Assembly (NCBI RefSeq): GCF_017743935.1
Contig: NZ_JAGHRE010000005.1
Coordinates: 124,001 to 188,000, forward strand
Source: Tropicibacter sp. R16_0
GTDB taxonomy: Bacteria; Pseudomonadota; Alphaproteobacteria; Rhodobacterales; Rhodobacteraceae
DNA length: 64,000 bases
Reading direction: 5' to 3'
Made by a program: the position numbers and the translations under genes
Shown here: in pieces, positions 53,935 through 63,754 of the stretch
Numbering within the stretch: position 1 is the first letter of the stretch
How the letters are laid out: each line of letters begins with the position of its first letter
The notes under the pieces: generated by a model
Told to the model about the DNA's origin: nothing
Database searches by the model: none
What the model saw: the letters and a program-made list of their open reading frames with translations, nothing else

Positions 53935-54792
53935 TCACCCTTTCCCGAGCTTCAGCGCCTTTTGATAGAGCGGCCTGCGTGGAAGCCCGTACATCTTGGA
54001 CACCAGGTCTGCCGCATCCTTGACAGAATGGCTCTCCAGCGCCTGTTTCAGGGCCGTTTCTACGTCTTCTTCGTTAACAGGACCTGAACGGGCACGGTCG
54101 ACCAGCACCACGATCTCACCCTTCACAGGGTCATCAGCCAGGGAATCGGCAAGCTCTTGCAAGGACCCGCGCCGCACCTCTTCGAACTTCTTGGTCAGCT
54201 CTCGGCACATGGCTGCAGGTCGGTCTGCGCCCAGAACCAGCGCCATGTCCGACAAGCTGGCAGCAACCCGCTTGGGCGATTCGTAAAAGGCCAGCGTGCC
54301 GGGGATTTCGCGCAACTCCTCAAGCCGAGAGCGGCGCGCGGATTTGGCGTTCGGCAGGAAACCGGCGAAAAAGAACGCATCCGTCGGCAACCCCGCCAAT
54401 GTCAGTGCCGTCACCACCGCCGTTGCACCTGGTGCCGCGGTGACCACGTGCCCGGCCTCAGATGCGGCACGGCTCAGGTCGTATCCGGGGTCCGCAATCA
54501 ACGGCATCCCTGCTTCGGACGCATAGGCGACCGATTGCCCAGCCTCCAGGGCGGCCAAAACCTTGGCCCGTGCGCCTGCGCCGCTGTGGTCGTGATAGGC
54601 AAGAATGTATCGCCCTTCGAGCGGCACACCGTGGATTTCCATCAACCGACGCAGGCTGCGCGTGTCCTCGGCCGCGATCATGTCCGCCGACGCCAGCACG
54701 TCCAGCGCGCGCAGGGTGATGTCACGCGCAGCGCCGATCGGCGTGCCGACAAAGTAGAGCCCGGAGGGCAATCTGACCTTTTGGTGATTCAA
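53935..54792 (-). CDS. rsmI: 16S rRNA (cytidine-1402-2'-O)-methyltransferase
   Basis: A 285-residue SAM-dependent methyltransferase of the tetrapyrrole-methylase fold that modifies C1402 in the ribosomal P site. Motifs include LYFVGTPIGAARDITLRAL, EDTR and SEAGMPLIADPG. Divergent from the LpoA-like gene, as rsmI neighbours lpoA in E. coli. Confidence 0.94.
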   Translation of the reverse strand: MNHQKVRLPSGLYFVGTPIGAARDITLRALDVLASADMIAAEDTRSLRRLMEIHGVPLEGRYILAYHDHSGAGARAKVLAALEAGQSVAYASEAGMPLIADPGYDLSRAASEAGHVVTAAPGATAVVTALTLAGLPTDAFFFAGFLPNAKSARRSRLEELREIPGTLAFYESPKRVAASLSDMALVLGADRPAAMCRELTKKFEEVRRGSLQELADSLADDPVKGEIVVLVDRARSGPVNEEDVETALKQALESHSVKDAADLVSKMYGLPRRPLYQKALKLGKG

Positions 54793-54878
54793 CGCTGGAC
54801 CCGACCTTTCTGACGTTTATTATCGCGGCTTGTACATAACTCGGCTGAACAAGGCCGGATGAGGGAGTTTTGATTTAG

Positions 54879-56054
54879 ATGTTTGCCGTTTTGAAGTCGA
54901 CCCGCAAGGTGACCCTGTCGGTCCTTGGTCTGGCAACTGCTGCGCTTTTGGCAGCATGCGAACCCGGAGGAATCACCAGTGGCGGACCATCGATCAACAC
55001 TTCGGAGCCGGTGCCGGTGGCCCTGCTGGTGCCCAAAGGATCGGCGCAATCGGGTGACGCCGTGCTGGCGCAAAGCCTGGAAAACGCGGCTCGTTTGGCA
55101 ATCGGCGATCTAGGGAATGTGCAGATTGATCTGCGCGTCTACGACACCGCAGGTGACGCGGCCACTGCATCGGCTGTAGCGCAGCAAGCCGTTGGCGACG
55201 GGGCCAAGATCATCCTTGGCCCGGTTTATGCGCAGGCCGCCAATGCGGCGGGCCTGGCGGTTTTGAACAAGAACGTCAACGTCCTGTCCTTTTCCAACAA
55301 CACCAACATCGCTGGCGGTAACGTCTTTGTCCTGGGTCCGACCTTTGACAACACGGCCAAGCGCCTGACCAGCTATGCCGCGGCAACAGGCAAGGGCAAC
55401 ATCGTCGTCGTGCACAGCAACGACGAAGCCGGCCAGCTGGGCCGGGCCGCCATCACAAATGCCATCAACGCCACATCGGCCACCCAAAGCGGATCAGTCG
55501 CGTTCGAACGTTCGCAACAGGGCGTCATAAACTCGATCCCGCAGGTCAAAGCCACGGTCGACAGCACCGGCGCGCAATCGCTGTTCTTCACCGCAACCAC
55601 GGCCGGCGCACTGCCGCTCTTTACACAGCTGCTGCCAGAAGCAGGCGTATCGACCGCTGACACGCAGTACATCGGTCTGACCCGCTGGGATATCCCACCG
55701 CAAACTCTGGAACTGCCCGGCGTGCAGGGTGGCTGGTTTGCGCTGCCAGACCCCGGCAAGTCGCAGAACTTCAGAGCGCGCTACACTGCGGCCTATGGCG
55801 GTGCACCGCATCCAATTGGCGGTTTGGCCTATGACGGGATCGCTGCCATTGGTGCGCTGGTCGGGTCTGGCAACTCAAATGCGTTGACCGGGGCTGCGCT
55901 GACCCAAAGCGCGGGCTTCCAGGGTGTCGGCGGCATCTTTCGCCTGCTGCCCAATGGCACAAACGAACGCGGCCTGGCGGTCGCTACAATCCAAGATAAG
56001 CAGGTCGTCGTGATCGATCCTGCTCCACAGAGCTTCTCCGGTGCCGGTTTCTGA
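54879..56054 (+). CDS. LpoA-like (LppC-family) lipoprotein activator of penicillin-binding proteins
   Basis: A 391-residue lipoprotein with a lipobox LLAAC (lipidated C27) and a periplasmic-binding-protein-like fold. It corresponds to the C-terminal domain of E. coli LpoA, which activates PBP1A; the N-terminal TPR domain of the E. coli protein is absent. The neighbours rsmI and yraN support the assignment. Its last 14 bases overlap the glnD start. Confidence 0.83.
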   Translation: MFAVLKSTRKVTLSVLGLATAALLAACEPGGITSGGPSINTSEPVPVALLVPKGSAQSGDAVLAQSLENAARLAIGDLGNVQIDLRVYDTAGDAATASAVAQQAVGDGAKIILGPVYAQAANAAGLAVLNKNVNVLSFSNNTNIAGGNVFVLGPTFDNTAKRLTSYAAATGKGNIVVVHSNDEAGQLGRAAITNAINATSATQSGSVAFERSQQGVINSIPQVKATVDSTGAQSLFFTATTAGALPLFTQLLPEAGVSTADTQYIGLTRWDIPPQTLELPGVQGGWFALPDPGKSQNFRARYTAAYGGAPHPIGGLAYDGIAAIGALVGSGNSNALTGAALTQSAGFQGVGGIFRLLPNGTNERGLAVATIQDKQVVVIDPAPQSFSGAGF

Positions 56055-58842
56055 ACTCACTCCCACAAACCCGTTGGTGCCCCAATCCGCGGGCACATTG
56101 ATCTGCGAACCAAACGACATCTTTGACGCTGACGACATTCGTCAGCGCATAGATGCCATCGTGGATGACACATCCGACAACGCCGCTATCCGCAACGCGG
56201 TGGTCGGCGTGTTGCGCGACGCACAAAAAGCAGGCCGCGCCAATATTGCCGAGGCGTTTGCACGTGCCCCCTTTGCCGCGCGCCCCCTGACCCGCTCCTA
56301 TACGTACCTGACGGACGGTCTGGTGCGCGCGACACTCTATGTCGCGAGCGAAGTGCTGCACCCGCTGGCCAACCCGACCCAAGGCGAACGCATCGCGGTG
56401 CTGGCTGTTGGCGGATACGGACGCGGAGAGATGGCACCGTTTTCGGACGTCGATCTGCTGTTTCTGACGCCCTACAAAATCACCGCCTGGGCTGAAAGCG
56501 TCATTGAATCGATGCTCTACATGCTCTGGGATCTGCGGCTCAAGGTTGGGCATTCTTCGCGCACGATCAAGGATTGCCTGCGCCTGGGAACCGAAGATTT
56601 CACCATCCGCACCGCCATGCTGGAACAACGTTTCCTGGCCGGTCACGCACCGCTTGCCGAAGAGCTGGATGAACGCCTGAAATCCGAGCTGTTCAAAGGC
56701 TCTGGCCAGGAGTTCATCGAGGCTAAGCTGGCCGAACGCGACCTGCGCCACCGCAAACAGGGCGAGCGGTACATGGTTGAGCCCAACGTGAAAGAGGGCA
56801 AAGGGGGCCTGCGCGATCTGCAGTCGCTCTATTGGATCGCCAAATACCTTTACAGCGTGCAGGACGTGGAAGAACTGGTGCCTTTGGGGCTGTTCACACC
56901 AGACGAGTTCGACACGTTTGTGCAGGCGGAAAGCTTCCTCTGGGCCGTGCGGTCGCATCTGCATCTGGTGACAAATCGGGCCACCGAACAGCTGACCTTC
57001 GACCTGCAGGTCGAGGTGGCCGCACGCATGGGATACGAAGACCGCGCAGGACGCCGCGCGGTCGAGGTCTTCATGCAGAAGTATTTCCGCGAGGCCACCC
57101 GAGTGGGCGAGTTGACACGCATCCTGCTGACCAAGCTGGAAGCGGCGCATATGAAGAGCGAGCCGTTGCTGGAGCGCATTTTCCGCCGTCGTCCAAGGGT
57201 CAAATCAGGGTACAAGGTCGTGCGTGGACGGTTGGATGTTGCCGACCCCAAGAACTTCCTGTCTGACAAGCTGAACCTGCTGCGCCTTTTTGACGAGGGG
57301 CTGCGAACGGGCATGTTGATCCATCCCGATGCGATGCGGCTGGTGACGGCAAATCTCGCGCTCATTGACGACGAGATGAGGGGCGATAAGGAAGCGCAGC
57401 GGATCTTTCTGGACTTGATGCTGAAACACGGCAACCCGGAACGCGCGCTGCGGCGGATGAATGAACTGGGCGTGCTGTCGGCCTTTATTCCTGAGTTTGA
57501 GCCCATCGTGGCAATGATGCAGTTCAACATGTATCACAGCTATACCGTGGACGAGCACACGATCCAGTGCATCACCAACCTGGCGATGATCGAAAAGAGC
57601 GAGTTGGTCGAAGAGTTGCCGCTCGCCTCGGGCATCCTCAAGGAAGGGATCAATCGCAAGGTGCTCTATGTGGCGCTTTTGCTGCATGACATCGGCAAGG
57701 GACGGCCCGAGGATCATTCGATCCTGGGGGCCAAGATCGCCCGCAAGGTGGCACCGCGATTGGGATTGAGCAAATCCGACTGCGAGACCGTTGAATGGCT
57801 GGTGCGCTATCACCTGTTGATGTCGGACATGGCGCAGAAACGCGACATATCCGACCCGCGCACGGTACGCGATTTCGCCAAGGCGGTGCAAACGGTCAAA
57901 CGGCTGGACCTGCTGACGGTTTTGACGGTCTGTGACATTCGCGGGGTCGGCCCCGACACCTGGAACAACTGGAAAGCCACCCTGCTGCGCGCCCTGCATC
58001 GTGAAACCAAACGCGCGCTTGAAACGGGCATGGAAGATCTGAACCGCGAGAACCGCGGGACCGAGGCCAAAAAGGCCCTGCGCGCGGCCCTATCGGGATG
58101 GAGCAAAGCCGATCTCAAGGCCGAAACGGGACGCCACTATGATCCCTATTGGCAGGGATTGCAGACAGAAACCCAGGTCGAGTTCGCCGAGATGCTGCGC
58201 GCGCTCGAGGCGTCCGGTGATCCGGGCGACATCGAAATCCGCCTGCAGCCGGACGAGGACCGAGATGCAACGCGGGCCTGTTTTGCGATGTGGGATCATC
58301 CGGGCATCTTTGCCCGCGTGGCCGGGGCTTTGGCTCTGGTGGGGGCCAACGTGGTTGATGCACGCAGCTACACCACCAAGGACGGCTATGTGACCGACGC
58401 CTTCTGGATCCAGGATGCCGAGGGACGCCCATATGAGGCTGATCGCCTACCGCGATTGACGCAGATGATCCACAAAACCCTCAAAGGCGAGGTTGTTGCT
58501 CGGGATGCGTTGAAATCCCGCGACAAGATCAAGAAGCGCGAAAAGGCGTTCAATGTCCCGACCCATATCACCTTCGACAACGACGGGTCCGAGATCTACA
58601 CGATCATCGAGGTTGATACCCGCGATCGCCCCGGTCTGCTCTATGATCTGGCACGCGCTCTTGCCGGCGCCAACGTCTACATCGCCAACGCCGTGATCGC
58701 GACCTATGGCGAGCAGGTGGTCGATACCTTCTACGTCAAGGACATGTTCGGGCTGAAATACCACGCGGAAAGCAAACAGCGCACGTTGGAAAAGAAACTG
58801 CGCGAAGCGATCACCGAAGGCGCAAAGCGGGCCAACACATGA
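56041..58842 (+). CDS. glnD: PII uridylyltransferase/uridylyl-removing enzyme
   Basis: A 933-residue nitrogen sensor that modifies PII proteins according to glutamine. Domains in order: nucleotidyltransferase (GGYGRGEMAPFSDVDLLFL), helical region, HD phosphohydrolase (LLLHDIGKGRPEDHS) and two C-terminal ACT domains. The GTG start overlaps the lipoprotein gene and has no good ribosome site, so a later start near 56077 is possible; coupling to the upstream gene would explain the first. It overlaps murJ by four bases. Confidence 0.93.
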   Translation: MPVSELTPTNPLVPQSAGTLICEPNDIFDADDIRQRIDAIVDDTSDNAAIRNAVVGVLRDAQKAGRANIAEAFARAPFAARPLTRSYTYLTDGLVRATLYVASEVLHPLANPTQGERIAVLAVGGYGRGEMAPFSDVDLLFLTPYKITAWAESVIESMLYMLWDLRLKVGHSSRTIKDCLRLGTEDFTIRTAMLEQRFLAGHAPLAEELDERLKSELFKGSGQEFIEAKLAERDLRHRKQGERYMVEPNVKEGKGGLRDLQSLYWIAKYLYSVQDVEELVPLGLFTPDEFDTFVQAESFLWAVRSHLHLVTNRATEQLTFDLQVEVAARMGYEDRAGRRAVEVFMQKYFREATRVGELTRILLTKLEAAHMKSEPLLERIFRRRPRVKSGYKVVRGRLDVADPKNFLSDKLNLLRLFDEGLRTGMLIHPDAMRLVTANLALIDDEMRGDKEAQRIFLDLMLKHGNPERALRRMNELGVLSAFIPEFEPIVAMMQFNMYHSYTVDEHTIQCITNLAMIEKSELVEELPLASGILKEGINRKVLYVALLLHDIGKGRPEDHSILGAKIARKVAPRLGLSKSDCETVEWLVRYHLLMSDMAQKRDISDPRTVRDFAKAVQTVKRLDLLTVLTVCDIRGVGPDTWNNWKATLLRALHRETKRALETGMEDLNRENRGTEAKKALRAALSGWSKADLKAETGRHYDPYWQGLQTETQVEFAEMLRALEASGDPGDIEIRLQPDEDRDATRACFAMWDHPGIFARVAGALALVGANVVDARSYTTKDGYVTDAFWIQDAEGRPYEADRLPRLTQMIHKTLKGEVVARDALKSRDKIKKREKAFNVPTHITFDNDGSEIYTIIEVDTRDRPGLLYDLARALAGANVYIANAVIATYGEQVVDTFYVKDMFGLKYHAESKQRTLEKKLREAITEGAKRANT

Positions 58843-60380
58843 AGGGATCACGGCTGACTTTGGGGTTCCTGACAGTCGGATTCTGGACACTGGCCAGTCG
58901 CGTCCTGGGGTTCGTGCGGGAAATTCTGCTGACCTCTCTGATTGGCCCGGGTCCCGTGATGGACGCCTTTGTGGTGGCCTTTCGCCTGCCCAACATGTTC
59001 CGCCGTTTCTTCGCCGAGGGCGCCTTCAACGCGGCCTTTGTGCCAATGTTCTCTAAGAAATTCGAAGGTGGAGAAGATGCAGAGCAGTTTGCGAACCAAA
59101 CACTGAACGTATTGGCGCTGACTGTTCTCGCCCTGGTGGGCCTTGGGATGGTTGCCATGCCCGCCTTTGTCTGGCTGACGGCACATGGCACCTATGGCGA
59201 TGAACGCTTCGACCTGGCCGTAGGGTACGGCTATGTCGTGTTTCCCTATATCTTTTTCATGTCGCTGGCGGCGCTCTTTTCAGGTGTTCTGAATTCGGTG
59301 GGCCGTTTCGCCGCCGCAGCTGCTGCTCCGGTTCTGCTGAACATTTTCACCTGTGGCGCGATGATCCTGGGTGCGGTGGTTGGTGGAGACGTCATTATCT
59401 GGCTCATATGGACAATTCCCGTGGCCGGCGTTGCACAGCTTACCCTTGTCTGGGTCGCGACAGAACGAGCAGGTATTCGCCTGCGACCCAGCATGCCCCG
59501 TTGGGGACCCGAAATGTCGAACCTTGTGCGGATCGCGATCCCGGCGGCCTTGGCGTCGGGCGTGGTGCAAGTGAACCTTCTGGTCGGACAATTCGTGGCG
59601 TCGGGCACCGAAAAGGCGATGAGCTGGCTGTTTGTCGCGGACCGTCTGTACCAACTGCCGCTTGGCGTTGTTGGCATTGCGGTTGGTATTGTTCTTTTGC
59701 CCGAGTTGTCCCGCCGCTTGCGCGCTCAGGACGACGAAGGCGCACGCGATGCCTATTCACGGGCCGGAGAGTTCGCGCTGATGCTGACCGTGCCATCAGC
59801 CGTGGCCTTTATGGTGATCCCCCTGCCGCTGGTGTCCGTGCTCTATGAGCGCGGGCAAACCACGTCAGATGATATCGCCGCCATCGCGGTTGCCGTGTCG
59901 ATCTATGGCGTTGGATTGCCTGCATTTGTCCTGCAAAAGCTGCTGCAACCGCTTTATTTCGCGCGTGAAGACACACGCTCGCCGTTCCGATATGCGGTTG
60001 TGGCCATGGTGGTGAACGCGGTGCTGGCCTTTGGCTTGCAGCCGTGGATGGGCTGGCTGTCAGCGGCCATTGCAGCCACAGTGTCGGCCTGGGTGATGAT
60101 CGGGTTACTGATGTGGGGCGCGCGCGGGTATGGCTTGGTGGCTCGCTTTGATGCTCGGTTCCGGTCGCGGGCCTGGCGGATCATTGCGGCCTCGGCCGTT
60201 ATGGGGGTGGCACTTTGGTTCACCGCCCTTTCGGCCGCAGGGGCCCTGCACGCGCCGGGCTGGCGGTATCTGGCACTGCTTTGCCTGATCATATTTGGCG
60301 CCGTGGTCTATTTCGGCGTGGGCCAGTTGATCGGCGCATTCCGGTTGTCCGAATTCCGAATGTCTCTGCGGCGCGGCTGA
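58839..60380 (+). CDS. murJ: Lipid II flippase MurJ
   Basis: A 513-residue membrane protein of the MOP superfamily with about 14 helices, which flips lipid II across the inner membrane. The first helix region contains GFVREILLTSLIGPG and the RLPNMFRRFFAEGAFN signature. The glnD-murJ overlap is common in alphaproteobacteria. It converges on the rhomboid gene with a three-base gap. Confidence 0.94.
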   Translation: MKGSRLTLGFLTVGFWTLASRVLGFVREILLTSLIGPGPVMDAFVVAFRLPNMFRRFFAEGAFNAAFVPMFSKKFEGGEDAEQFANQTLNVLALTVLALVGLGMVAMPAFVWLTAHGTYGDERFDLAVGYGYVVFPYIFFMSLAALFSGVLNSVGRFAAAAAAPVLLNIFTCGAMILGAVVGGDVIIWLIWTIPVAGVAQLTLVWVATERAGIRLRPSMPRWGPEMSNLVRIAIPAALASGVVQVNLLVGQFVASGTEKAMSWLFVADRLYQLPLGVVGIAVGIVLLPELSRRLRAQDDEGARDAYSRAGEFALMLTVPSAVAFMVIPLPLVSVLYERGQTTSDDIAAIAVAVSIYGVGLPAFVLQKLLQPLYFAREDTRSPFRYAVVAMVVNAVLAFGLQPWMGWLSAAIAATVSAWVMIGLLMWGARGYGLVARFDARFRSRAWRIIAASAVMGVALWFTALSAAGALHAPGWRYLALLCLIIFGAVVYFGVGQLIGAFRLSEFRMSLRRG

Positions 60381-60383
60381 GGC

Positions 60384-61070
60384 TCAATCGCGCTGGAGCA
60401 AGGCCCGAATACGTGCCCACCCGCCCGGGACAAACAGGAACGACAAACCGAAACCGGTCGCAAAGCCACCCAGATCAGCGACCCAATCCTTGGTCCCGCC
60501 GAACAACAGACCAAACACCAGCTGGATACCCATAAGCAGGGCAATCAGAGTGAAGGCGCGGCTTTGGTTTTCGCCCACCAGTGACAGGTTGACCCACAGC
60601 AGGAAGGTGAACGCCCCGATCAGGCCATAGACAGCTGGAAACCCGCCAACCAGTGGATAGGGTTCGGTCAGCAAGATGGCATAAAGCAGGGCCCCGCCAA
60701 CGCCGGACAGCACAAAGATCAGCAACATCGCGACGCTGCCAAACACCTCGGCCACCATTTTGCCCATGGCCAGCACAAAGACGCAGACAAAGATCGTCTG
60801 CGTGAACGAGCCATGCACAAAGGGATAGGTCACGAACCGCATCACCTGATCCAAAGGCCACCGCCCGGTCTCCCACATCCAGGCAAAGATCTCGCCGGAA
60901 AAGGCATAGGTCTGGATCGCGCTCAATCGCCACCCGACCGCTTCGGGTCCGCCGACGATTCCGCGCGCGCCCAAAGAGAACGCCAGTTCGATCCCCATGA
61001 TGAACAAGCACAACGCCACCACGACGGGTGGCAGCGGGTTGACCGCCGGGGGGTTGGGATTACTGCTCAT
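60384..61070 (-). CDS. Rhomboid-fold membrane protein lacking catalytic residues (pseudoprotease)
   Basis: A 228-residue six-helix rhomboid-fold protein. Active rhomboids have GxSG in helix 4 and His in AHLGG of helix 6. Here the corresponding segments read GGFPAVYGLIGAF (142-154; serine position is F144) and VADLGGFATG (His position is D199). The HxxxxHxxxN of helix 2 is also altered (HGSFTQTIFV). All catalytic and oxyanion residues are thus missing while the fold signature is kept. It resembles a pseudoprotease that may bind membrane proteins without cutting. A standard annotation as serine protease would mislead. Confidence 0.8.
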   Translation of the reverse strand: MSSNPNPPAVNPLPPVVVALCLFIMGIELAFSLGARGIVGGPEAVGWRLSAIQTYAFSGEIFAWMWETGRWPLDQVMRFVTYPFVHGSFTQTIFVCVFVLAMGKMVAEVFGSVAMLLIFVLSGVGGALLYAILLTEPYPLVGGFPAVYGLIGAFTFLLWVNLSLVGENQSRAFTLIALLMGIQLVFGLLFGGTKDWVADLGGFATGFGLSFLFVPGGWARIRALLQRD

Positions 61071-61161
61071 GATCGGGCCTCCGCTGCGAGGGACTGTTGA
61101 CGTCCTTTGGCCCCATGGGTAAGCGACATGGGCCTATTATTCCAGACGGGAGTTGTCTGAC

Positions 61162-62193
61162 ATGTCCGAGACCCAATTCACGCCGCGTGTGTTTTCCGGC
61201 ATCCAGCCTTCGGGCGGTTTGACACTGGGAAACTACCTGGGTGCGATCAAACGCTTTGTGGACATGCAGGGTGAAGAGTTCGAAACCGTCTATTGCATGG
61301 TCGACCTGCATGCGATCACGGCCAAGTTCCTCGAGCCCGAAACGCTGCGCAAGAACACCCGCGAGCTGTGTGCCGGTTTCATCGCCTCGGGCATCGACCC
61401 GGAGAAATCGATCCTGATCAACCAGAGCCAGGTGCCCGAGCACGCGCAGCTGGGGTGGATTTTCAACTGCGTCGCCCGCATGGGCTGGATGCAGCGGATG
61501 ACACAGTTCAAGGACAAGGCTGGCAAAAACGCGCAGAACCAGTCGCTGGGGCTGTTTGCCTATCCGGCGCTGATGGCCGCCGATATCCTGATCTATCACG
61601 CCACCCATGTTCCGGTGGGCGAGGACCAGAAACAACATGTCGAGTTGACCCGCGACATCGCGGCCAAGTTCAACCACGACTATGGCGTCGACTTCTTCCC
61701 CATGGCCGAGCCGGTGATCGAAGGCGCGGCAACGCGCGTGATGTCCTTGCGCGATGGGTCCAAGAAGATGTCGAAATCTGATCCCTCAGACGCCAGCCGC
61801 ATCAACATGACTGATGATGCAGACGCCATCGCCAAGAAGATCCGCAAGGCCAAAACTGATCCTGACGCCCTGCCGTCCGAGGCCAAGGGCCTGGAAGAAC
61901 GCCCAGAGGCGCGCAACCTGGTCAACATCTATGCCGCTTTGAGCGAGCAGTCAGTCGATCAGGTTCTGGCCCAGGTAGGTGGCAAGCAGTTTGGCGAGTT
62001 CAAACCGATGCTGGCGGAATTGGCGGTCGACAAGCTGGCCCCGATTTCCAGCGAGATGGCGCGTCTGATGAACGAACAGGACGAGATCGACCGCATCCTG
62101 ACCCGTGGCGCCGAACGCGCGCGTGAGATTACGGCCCCGATCCTGCGCCAGACCTATGACATCGTGGGCATGGTCCCGCCCGTACAGATCTGA
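61162..62193 (+). CDS. trpS: Tryptophanyl-tRNA synthetase
   Basis: A 343-residue class I synthetase. The ATP motif is in [16 protein letters not shown] and the KMSKS motif is [14 protein letters not shown] lies nine bases before the ATG; a TTG three codons upstream is not needed. A strong intrinsic terminator follows, so it is a separate unit from ilvE. Divergent from the rhomboid gene. Confidence 0.95.
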   Translation: MSETQFTPRVFSGIQPSGGLTLGNYLGAIKRFVDMQGEEFETVYCMVDLHAITAKFLEPETLRKNTRELCAGFIASGIDPEKSILINQSQVPEHAQLGWIFNCVARMGWMQRMTQFKDKAGKNAQNQSLGLFAYPALMAADILIYHATHVPVGEDQKQHVELTRDIAAKFNHDYGVDFFPMAEPVIEGAATRVMSLRDGSKKMSKSDPSDASRINMTDDADAIAKKIRKAKTDPDALPSEAKGLEERPEARNLVNIYAALSEQSVDQVLAQVGGKQFGEFKPMLAELAVDKLAPISSEMARLMNEQDEIDRILTRGAERAREITAPILRQTYDIVGMVPPVQI

Positions 62194-62213
62194 TCCAGCG
62201 CCAGCTGACAGTC

Positions 62214-62249
62214 ACCGGTCGACTTTCAAAGGTCGGCCGGTTTTCTTTT
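62214..62249 (+). terminator. Intrinsic terminator of trpS
   Basis: ACCGGTCGAC pairs with GTCGGCCGGT (one G-U wobble) around an eight-base loop, followed by TTTCTTTT. Confidence 0.8.
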
Positions 62250-62344
62250 GCCCAGTCGTCATCACGATTGCATTGCAGCCCCACACAGGTCTGGACTTCT
62301 GACCCATTCTCACCCAAGTTTCACAGTGAGAGAGGGAGACAATC

Positions 62345-63208
62345 ATGGCAACCGGCACCAACATCCGCACCTATTTCGAAGGCACCTGGCATGATGGCAA
62401 TGTGCCGATCATGCGCGCAGCGGACCATGGCGCTTGGCTGGGATCAGGCGTTTTCGATGGGGCTCGGATGTTCGATGGATTGGCCCCGGATCTTGAGGCG
62501 CATTGCGCCCGTACCAACCGCTCAGCCGAAGCGTTGATGTTGACCCCCACAGTTTCGACCGAAGAGATGGTCGAAATCGCCCGCGAGGGGCTCAAGGCTT
62601 ATGGCAAAGACACCGCCGTCTACATCCGCCCGATGTACTGGGGCATCGACGGCGACCCGACAGCAATCGTTCCGCAACCCGATTCCACTGGTTTCGCGCT
62701 CTGCCTGGAAGAGATCCCGATGGCTGCGCCCGAGGCCTCGGTCACGCTGACCACGACCCGCTTTCGTCGCCCCGTGCTGGAAGACGCTGTCGTCAACGCC
62801 AAGGCGGGCTGCCTCTATCCCAACAACGCCCGGATGCTGAAAGAAGCGCGCGCCAAAGGGTTCAACAACGCGCTGGTGGCAGACGCCATGGGCAATGTGG
62901 CCGAGACCGCCACCGCCAACATCTTCATGGTCCGTGATGGCGAGGTATTCACCCCAATTGCCAACGGCACCTTCCTGGCCGGGATCACGCGTGCGCGCCA
63001 CATCAAGAACCTGGAGGCCGATGGCGTGAAGGTGCACGAGGCCGTTCTGTCGTTCCAAGATTTCCACGACGCGGACGAGATTTTCATGTCCGGCAACATG
63101 AACAAAGTGACGCCAGTGACGGCTCTGGACGATACGCAATTCCAGATTGGCCCTATCGCCCGCAAAGCACGTGCGCTTTATTGGGATTGGGCCGCGTCAG
63201 CCGGGTAA
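62345..63208 (+). CDS. ilvE: Branched-chain amino-acid aminotransferase (class IV)
   Basis: A 287-residue fold-type IV PLP enzyme. The PLP lysine is K153 in VVNAKAGCLY and the conserved glutamate lies in AETATANIF. It transfers amino groups to branched-chain 2-oxoacids as the last step of valine, leucine and isoleucine synthesis; related D-amino-acid aminotransferases share the fold, so the substrate is inferred from family. GAGGGAG precedes the start. Confidence 0.85.
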   Translation: MATGTNIRTYFEGTWHDGNVPIMRAADHGAWLGSGVFDGARMFDGLAPDLEAHCARTNRSAEALMLTPTVSTEEMVEIAREGLKAYGKDTAVYIRPMYWGIDGDPTAIVPQPDSTGFALCLEEIPMAAPEASVTLTTTRFRRPVLEDAVVNAKAGCLYPNNARMLKEARAKGFNNALVADAMGNVAETATANIFMVRDGEVFTPIANGTFLAGITRARHIKNLEADGVKVHEAVLSFQDFHDADEIFMSGNMNKVTPVTALDDTQFQIGPIARKARALYWDWAASAG

Positions 63209-63289
63209 ACCTCTGGACCGAATAAGAAACCCTGTTATTGCAAGCCCTCGTCCCGTAATGCATGATCCGGTGAAAGAGGATAATTGCCC

Positions 63290-63745
63290 ATGCGTAAGTT
63301 TCTTGTCGTCCTGGATGACAGCCGTGAATGTCTGAATGCCATGCGTTTTGCCGCAATGCGCGCCTCGCACACTGGCGGCGGCGTGGCCGTGCTGTCGATC
63401 ATTCCGCCCGATGAGTTCAACCACTGGATCGGCGTAGGTGAGGTGATGCGCGAAGAGGCCCGCGAGCGCATTCACGCGCATTTTGAGGTCTTCGCGAAAT
63501 GGATGCGCGACAAGCAGCATGTTGAGCCAGAGTTGATCATTCGCGAAGGCGAAGCAGTGAATGAGATCATCGCGCAGGTGCAGGAAGATTCCGAAATCGG
63601 CGTTCTGGTTCTGGGCGCAGGCACCGACAAAAAGGGGCCTGGCCCGCTTGTGTCGCAGCTCAGCCGGTCGTCCGGGTCGCTGCCGATCCCGATTACCATC
63701 GTGCCGGGCGATCTGAGCAAGGAAAAGCTTGAAGCGATCACCTGA
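63290..63745 (+). CDS. Universal stress protein family
   Basis: A 151-residue UspA-fold protein with KFLVVLDDSRECLNAM at the start and the ATP-binding-like GAGTDKKGPGP(x9)S near residues 110-130. Its role is not known. GAGGA lies about nine bases before the ATG. It follows ilvE by 81 bp and is nine bases before the next gene. Confidence 0.88.
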   Translation: MRKFLVVLDDSRECLNAMRFAAMRASHTGGGVAVLSIIPPDEFNHWIGVGEVMREEARERIHAHFEVFAKWMRDKQHVEPELIIREGEAVNEIIAQVQEDSEIGVLVLGAGTDKKGPGPLVSQLSRSSGSLPIPITIVPGDLSKEKLEAIT

Positions 63746-63754
63746 GGGCGGGCT

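Noticed and set aside
62308-62331. TCTCAC/GTGAGA stem just before the ilvE ribosome site
   Set aside because: Only six base pairs with a 12-base loop and no leader peptide rich in branched-chain codons, so attenuation is not supported.
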